From NCBI GenBank assembly GCA_026004035.1, contig BPII01000001.1, forward strand, positions 188,312-252,311: DNA of 64,000 bases, written 5' to 3'. Below, in pieces: positions 59,943 through 64,000 of this stretch (positions are counted from its first letter, which is position 1; each line of letters begins with the position of its first letter). The stretch is from Candidatus Sericytochromatia bacterium (lineage in GTDB: Bacteria; Cyanobacteriota; Sericytochromatia; UBA7694; JACMQJ01). A model generated the notes under the pieces. The model was given only the letters and a program-made list of their open reading frames with translations. It did not search any database and was not told where the DNA came from. Both the position numbers and the translations under genes were made by a program.

Positions 59943-61252
59943 ATGCAGGAAAACATTTCAAAAAGATTAATAGGAATATTTGATCCAAATAGTTTTTCAT
60001 TTAGAGCAAGTATAGAAGGGTTATTAGATGCTTTAAATCCAGAAATAAAATATAAAGGTGAAATAGTAAAAATAACTCATAGAAGAATAGTTTCAAGACC
60101 TTATGATGTCTTACATGCAGAATGTCCCTATGATTTTATCTTAAATAGAGGTGCTCATTGGAACCCACATCATAATAGTTATTTTACAATAATTATGCCA
60201 GAAACCTATTTAGTAAATGATATGATTTCATTTAAAACAATAGATAAGAATACCAGCTATGGTCAAATGTATAAGTTAGGATTACATATTCCTAAAACTA
60301 TTGCTATACCTCAAGAAGATTATTCTGATTTATTAGAATCATCCAAAATAGAACCTGATTTAATATTTCCAGAACATGAATTATTTGATCTAAAAGAACT
60401 AGGGGAAGAAGTAGGTTTATCCAGCATTTTTAAAACCTCAATCTGGTGGCGGATGGGTTGGTGTAGAAAAAGTAAATAATATACGAAGAGCTTTACAAAG
60501 CGTATAAGAAATCTGGTGATAAACCTTTGAATTTACAAAAAGCAATAGACTATAAAGAATTTGTAAGAACTGTTGGTGTTGGACCTCAAATGTTACCAAT
60601 GCATTATAATGCAAAAGCTAAATATTCTCATGATAGATATTTGAGAAACGAATATCAAGCTGTTGAACATAATTTTCTAACTGCTGAAGAATATGATGAA
60701 GTCTGTAAAATAACAAAAGTTATTAATGCTTTTTACAATTGGGACCATAATTCATGTGAAGCCTTAATAGATAAAAATGATGGAACTATTTATCCAATAG
60801 ATTTTGCTAACGCATATCCTGATAGTAATATAATATCTTTACATTACTTCTTTCCTGAATTAGTAAAATCTATGGTAAGATGGATGATTTATAATTCAGT
60901 TACACAAAGAAAGAAACCAATATTTTGGTCAGAGATTGGGATGATTATTATTCAATTTTAAGACAAGCTGAAGCCGAACAATTGGTCATATAAAGATAAA
61001 TTAAATGAATATGCTAAATTAGCTGACAAGCATTTTACAACTGAAGAATTTAATAATTTTTGTAATGAATATTTAAAAAATTTTGATATACAAGCTTTAG
61101 AATTTTTTGCTAGTAAAAAATTTGAAAATATAATAATAGAAGCTGTTCAAAGATATTTTAAAATAGCTCATGAAGTACCTCAAAAAATAGCTCATTATGT
61201 AGGAATACATAGATTTTGGATTAAATGTGAAAGGGATAGATTAGGTGTTTAG
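59943..61252 (+). pseudogene. ATP-grasp-like protein with about four frameshifts
   Basis: The frame from 59943 (AGGAG site upstream) breaks at 60416-60418 and near 60477-60482, 60920-60932 and 60970-60985, but the protein can be read through by frame switching to the TAG at 61252, about 435 residues. ATP-grasp features appear once corrected: FLKPQSGGGWVGVEKV (glycine-rich ATP loop), NLQKAIDYKEFVRTVGVG (clamp strand), WDHNSCEALIDKNDGTIYPI followed by DFANAYPD (metal-ligand region, where typical proteins have D-x-N). The N-terminal part (PYDVLHAECPYDFILNRGAH) and the C-terminal helices do not match a family I can name. The likely activity is an ATP-dependent carboxylate-amine ligase, if functional. 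Confidence 0.6.
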
Positions 61253-61256
61253 CTAA

Positions 61257-62609
61257 TTAAATAATCTCTAAAGCTAATTTATCAGCTATACCTATATAAT
61301 TAAATGGAGTTAATGATTTAATTTTCTCTTTTAGTTTTTCATCTATATTTAAATTATCAATATAACTATAAATTTCTTCTAAGGTTAATTTATTTCCTCT
61401 TGTTAAATCTTTCATTATTTCATAAGGATTTTCTATACTTGCTAATCTTAATAAAGTTTGTATTGCTTCAGTTATAACTTCAGGATTATCATTTAAATCT
61501 TTAAGTATCTTATCTTTATTTGGATTAAGTTTTAGTAATCCTTTTTTTATACTTTTATAAGATAGAATGGAATATCCAAAAGCAACACCTATATTTCTTA
61601 AAACTGTGCTATCACTCAAATCTCTTTGCAATCTTGATTTAGTTAATTTATTTTTCATAAATTCAAGAATAGAATTAGATAATCCTAAATTTCCTTCAGC
61701 ATTTTCAAAATCAATAGGATTTACTTTATGTGGCATTGTAGATGAACCTACTTCATTATCTTTTTTTATTAAAGTAAAATAATTCATTGAAATATATAGC
61801 CAAATATCAATACACATATCAATAAGAATATTATTTATTCTAGATAAAGAATCAAATATCCTTGAATAGCTATCATGAGGTTCTATTTGAGTTGTTAGTA
61901 TATTTGCTTTTAATCCTAGACTATTTATCAAATTTTTAGAAAATGATAAAAAATCTTTTTCTGGTAAAGTAAAATAAAAAGCATTAAAATTTCCTGTTGC
62001 TCCATTTAATTTTGCTTCTATTTCTATATTTTTTAAAATATCTAGCTCATTATTAAGTCTATTTATAAAAACTGCAAATTCTTTACCTAAAGTAGTAGGT
62101 GTTGCTGGCTGTCCATGAGTCCTTGCTAGCATAGGTAAGTTATAATTCTCTCTTACTATTTTTTTCAATTCAGAAATAATTTCATTGATATAATTTTCTA
62201 TTAAAGTTAATGAATCTTTTATAAGTAAAGCATAGGAAATATTATTTATATCTTCAGAGGTTAATCCAAAATGCACAAATTCTCTAAATTCGTTTAATTT
62301 TTTTTCATTAAGCTTTTCTTTTATAAAATATTCAACAGATTTTACATCATGGTTTGTTATTTTTTCTATTTCTTTAACTCTTAAAATATCATCATAACTT
62401 ATTTTTTTATAAATCTCTAAAAAATCAATTTTTTTTTCTTTTATTAAATAAACTATTTCTGATAAATATATTAATTCTACATAAATTCTTTTTTTTATTA
62501 AAGCATATTCAGAAAAGTATTCTTTTAATTCTTTTACTTGATTGTAGTATCTACCATCTAAAGGAGATATAGCAAAAAGATTACTTTTTAATTGATTTTT
62601 TACCTGCAT
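61257..62609 (-). CDS. purB: Adenylosuccinate lyase
   Basis: PurB cleaves SAICAR and adenylosuccinate in purine synthesis. The 450 residues follow the long E. coli-like type: AISPLDGRYYNQ at the start, TNHDVKSVEYFIKEK, the catalytic LARTHGQPATPTTLGKE and the signature GSSTMPHKVNPIDFENAEG. It starts 29 bases inside the end of glpD on the same strand, and its stop is only five bases from the converging ATP-grasp gene. Confidence 0.95.
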   Translation of the reverse strand: MQVKNQLKSNLFAISPLDGRYYNQVKELKEYFSEYALIKKRIYVELIYLSEIVYLIKEKKIDFLEIYKKISYDDILRVKEIEKITNHDVKSVEYFIKEKLNEKKLNEFREFVHFGLTSEDINNISYALLIKDSLTLIENYINEIISELKKIVRENYNLPMLARTHGQPATPTTLGKEFAVFINRLNNELDILKNIEIEAKLNGATGNFNAFYFTLPEKDFLSFSKNLINSLGLKANILTTQIEPHDSYSRIFDSLSRINNILIDMCIDIWLYISMNYFTLIKKDNEVGSSTMPHKVNPIDFENAEGNLGLSNSILEFMKNKLTKSRLQRDLSDSTVLRNIGVAFGYSILSYKSIKKGLLKLNPNKDKILKDLNDNPEVITEAIQTLLRLASIENPYEIMKDLTRGNKLTLEEIYSYIDNLNIDEKLKEKIKSLTPFNYIGIADKLALEII

Positions 62610-64000
62610 TTGTTAATTCTACTTCTTTTATATAATCTTCTTTTTGTTTTTTAATCCAATTTAATCTTGTTTCATTATCCCAATATAAAATTGTTGATAA
62701 TGAAAAAGACATGATTTCAGCTATTTCATCTAAGGCATATAATCCTTGTTCTTTATCTTTAAGTAAAATTCTATTTCTTCTTATCATAAAATCTTTTAAA
62801 GTTATAGTCATTTCATATAAAACAGAGTATATTATTTCAGCTTTTATAATTTTAGCGTTATAACTTAAATTTTTTATTTCTTCTCTCATAACAGGTGATA
62901 TTTCTATTATTGAAAGTATCTTATAAAATTCTGTTCCATATTTATTTATAAGATATTCTATTAAATTTTCGTCATACTTTTTGGATAACAATATTTTTTG
63001 ACTATTAATAAACTCTTTAAGGTTTAAATTCGTGTTCCAACAAGTAAGTTTTGGAAAATCTAATTTATCAATAACTTTTAAATTTCTATTCTTAATAATG
63101 TAATTTAATATTTCTTTTGACATTGAAATATATGTTGTTAATTTACCTCCTGCTATGCTTATAATTCCATTATCCAGTTCAAATATTTCATGTTCTCTTG
63201 ATATATCAGATTCACTTAGATGTTTATTTTCTGATGGTGCAATAAGTGGTCTCCAACCTGCATAAGAGCTTATAATATCATTTTTTGAAATTTTAGAATT
63301 TGGATAGTAATAATTTATTGTTTTAAGTAAGTAATCAATTTCATCTTCTTGAGCGTAATTATCATAATCTAAATATGAGTAATCATTATCTTTTGTTTTA
63401 GCTTCTGTATCTGTAGTACCTATTATAGAATAATCACCATAAGGTATAATAAATATCCATCTTATAGGTTTTTCAATAGTTTTTATAAAAACAGCATTAT
63501 CATTTGTTATTTTAGGAACTATTATATGAATTCCTTTAGTAGGTTTTAATTTATTTTTATATGAATTATCTGAATAACTATTTACTAAATCAACCCAAGG
63601 ACCACAAGCATTTAAAATAACCTTTGCTTTTATATTGAAAGTTTGTCCTGATATTATATCAAAAACTATTGCTTCATTAACTTTATTATTTTCATCTTTT
63701 TTAAATCCAATAACTTTCAAATAATTACATATTGTTGCACCTAAATTATGAGCAGTTTTTATATTCTCAATAGTTAATCTTGCATCATCACAATAGCCAT
63801 CATAATACAAAATTCCACCTGTTAAATTTTCTTTTCTTATATTTGGTTCAACTTCATTAAATTTATCCTTTGTTATTATCTTATGAAAACTATTTAACAT
63901 GTTTTTAGATATAAATGACAAAAAGTCATATAGAGTTACACCAGAATTTATGATAAAAAGATTTTGTTTGTAAAAATTATAAACAGGTGCTATAAAAGGT
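62581..64000 (-). CDS. glpD: Glycerol-3-phosphate dehydrogenase, N-terminus beyond the window
   Basis: An FAD-dependent GlpD/GlpA-type enzyme that oxidises glycerol-3-phosphate at the membrane. The frame is open to the window edge. Family features visible are PFIAPVYNFYKQN, GGILYYDGYCDDARLT, NACGPWVDLV, IIVPK, FIIPYGDYSIIGTTDTEA, YAGWRPLIAP and ISREHEIFEL, with a C-terminal helical domain. The N-terminal Rossmann FAD motif lies outside the window. The final 29 bases overlap purB. Confidence 0.9.
   Translation of the reverse strand, partial: PFIAPVYNFYKQNLFIINSGVTLYDFLSFISKNMLNSFHKIITKDKFNEVEPNIRKENLTGGILYYDGYCDDARLTIENIKTAHNLGATICNYLKVIGFKKDENNKVNEAIVFDIISGQTFNIKAKVILNACGPWVDLVNSYSDNSYKNKLKPTKGIHIIVPKITNDNAVFIKTIEKPIRWIFIIPYGDYSIIGTTDTEAKTKDNDYSYLDYDNYAQEDEIDYLLKTINYYYPNSKISKNDIISSYAGWRPLIAPSENKHLSESDISREHEIFELDNGIISIAGGKLTTYISMSKEILNYIIKNRNLKVIDKLDFPKLTCWNTNLNLKEFINSQKILLSKKYDENLIEYLINKYGTEFYKILSIIEISPVMREEIKNLSYNAKIIKAEIIYSVLYEMTITLKDFMIRRNRILLKDKEQGLYALDEIAEIMSFSLSTILYWDNETRLNWIKKQKEDYIKEVELTNAGKKSIKK

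Noticed and set aside
58842-61252. An alternative genetic code (TGA read as Trp) to explain broken frames
   Set aside because: The breaks need a frame change, not read-through, and Trp is encoded by TGG throughout, while TGA ends intact genes such as the DedA gene.

Overview
This is a very AT-rich bacterial window (by eye about a quarter G+C) using the standard code: TGG encodes Trp and TGA is an ordinary stop. The envelope is Gram-negative in type: many lipoprotein signal peptides, a MacA/MacB-like tripartite export set and an HtrA-like protease. NuoB implies respiratory complex I, and haem is made from glutamyl-tRNA (HemA, HemC). ProC next to YggT, FHA, HD-GYP and GAF proteins, and repeat-built lipoproteins recall non-photosynthetic relatives of Cyanobacteria (Sericytochromatia or Melainabacteria). 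That placement is a low-confidence inference. No rRNA, tRNA, CRISPR array or prophage was seen.

Layout. 1-5.9 kb (minus): two lipoproteins, a large TPR protein, YggT, ProC. 5.9-10.3 kb (minus): VWA protein, HemC, HemA, HtrA-like protease. 10.5-12.1 kb (plus): MoxR ATPase and a Fur-family regulator. 12.2-15.8 kb (minus): a P1B-type ATPase homologue without any catalytic motif, then MiaA. 16-18.1 kb (plus): RpsF, SSB, DusA, flavin reductase-like protein. 18.2-23.5 kb (minus): LigA, HD-GYP protein, a 39-residue membrane protein and two lipoproteins. 23.7-26.8 kb (plus): FHA protein, aminotransferase, TilS. 26.9-34.6 kb (minus): MMPL exporter, TPM protein, a phosphoglycerate mutase fused to a SnoaL-like domain, DgkA, MFS, glycosyltransferase. 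34.9-44.3 kb: an unknown protein, the MacA/MacB-like set, a transposase relic, MerR, ThiL, UvrA, QueC. 44.4-52.7 kb: NhaB, an unknown 496-residue protein, DedA, aldehyde dehydrogenase, DUF255 protein. 53-55.8 kb (plus): lone NuoB, DUF4301, cyclase-like hydrolase. 55.9-58.8 kb (plus): a tight cassette of three unrecognised genes, one with an interrupted GAF domain. 58.8-61.3 kb (plus): a lipoprotein and an ATP-grasp protein, both broken by frameshifts, with a Pho-box-like repeat between them. 61.3-64 kb (minus): PurB and a partial GlpD.

Most interesting: (1) the full-length pseudo-P-type ATPase at 12.2-14.7 kb; (2) the GpmA-SnoaL fusion at 30.5-31.7 kb; (3) the three-gene cassette at 55.9-58.8 kb; (4) a small inverted-repeat (MITE-like) element with two diverged copies at 24.2 and 52.7 kb; (5) 11-bp tandem repeats at the -35 position before the ATP-grasp gene; (6) single-base frameshifts in five genes, including the normally essential ligA and tilS, often in homopolymers, so assembly indels or polymerase slippage must be excluded before calling any of them dead.
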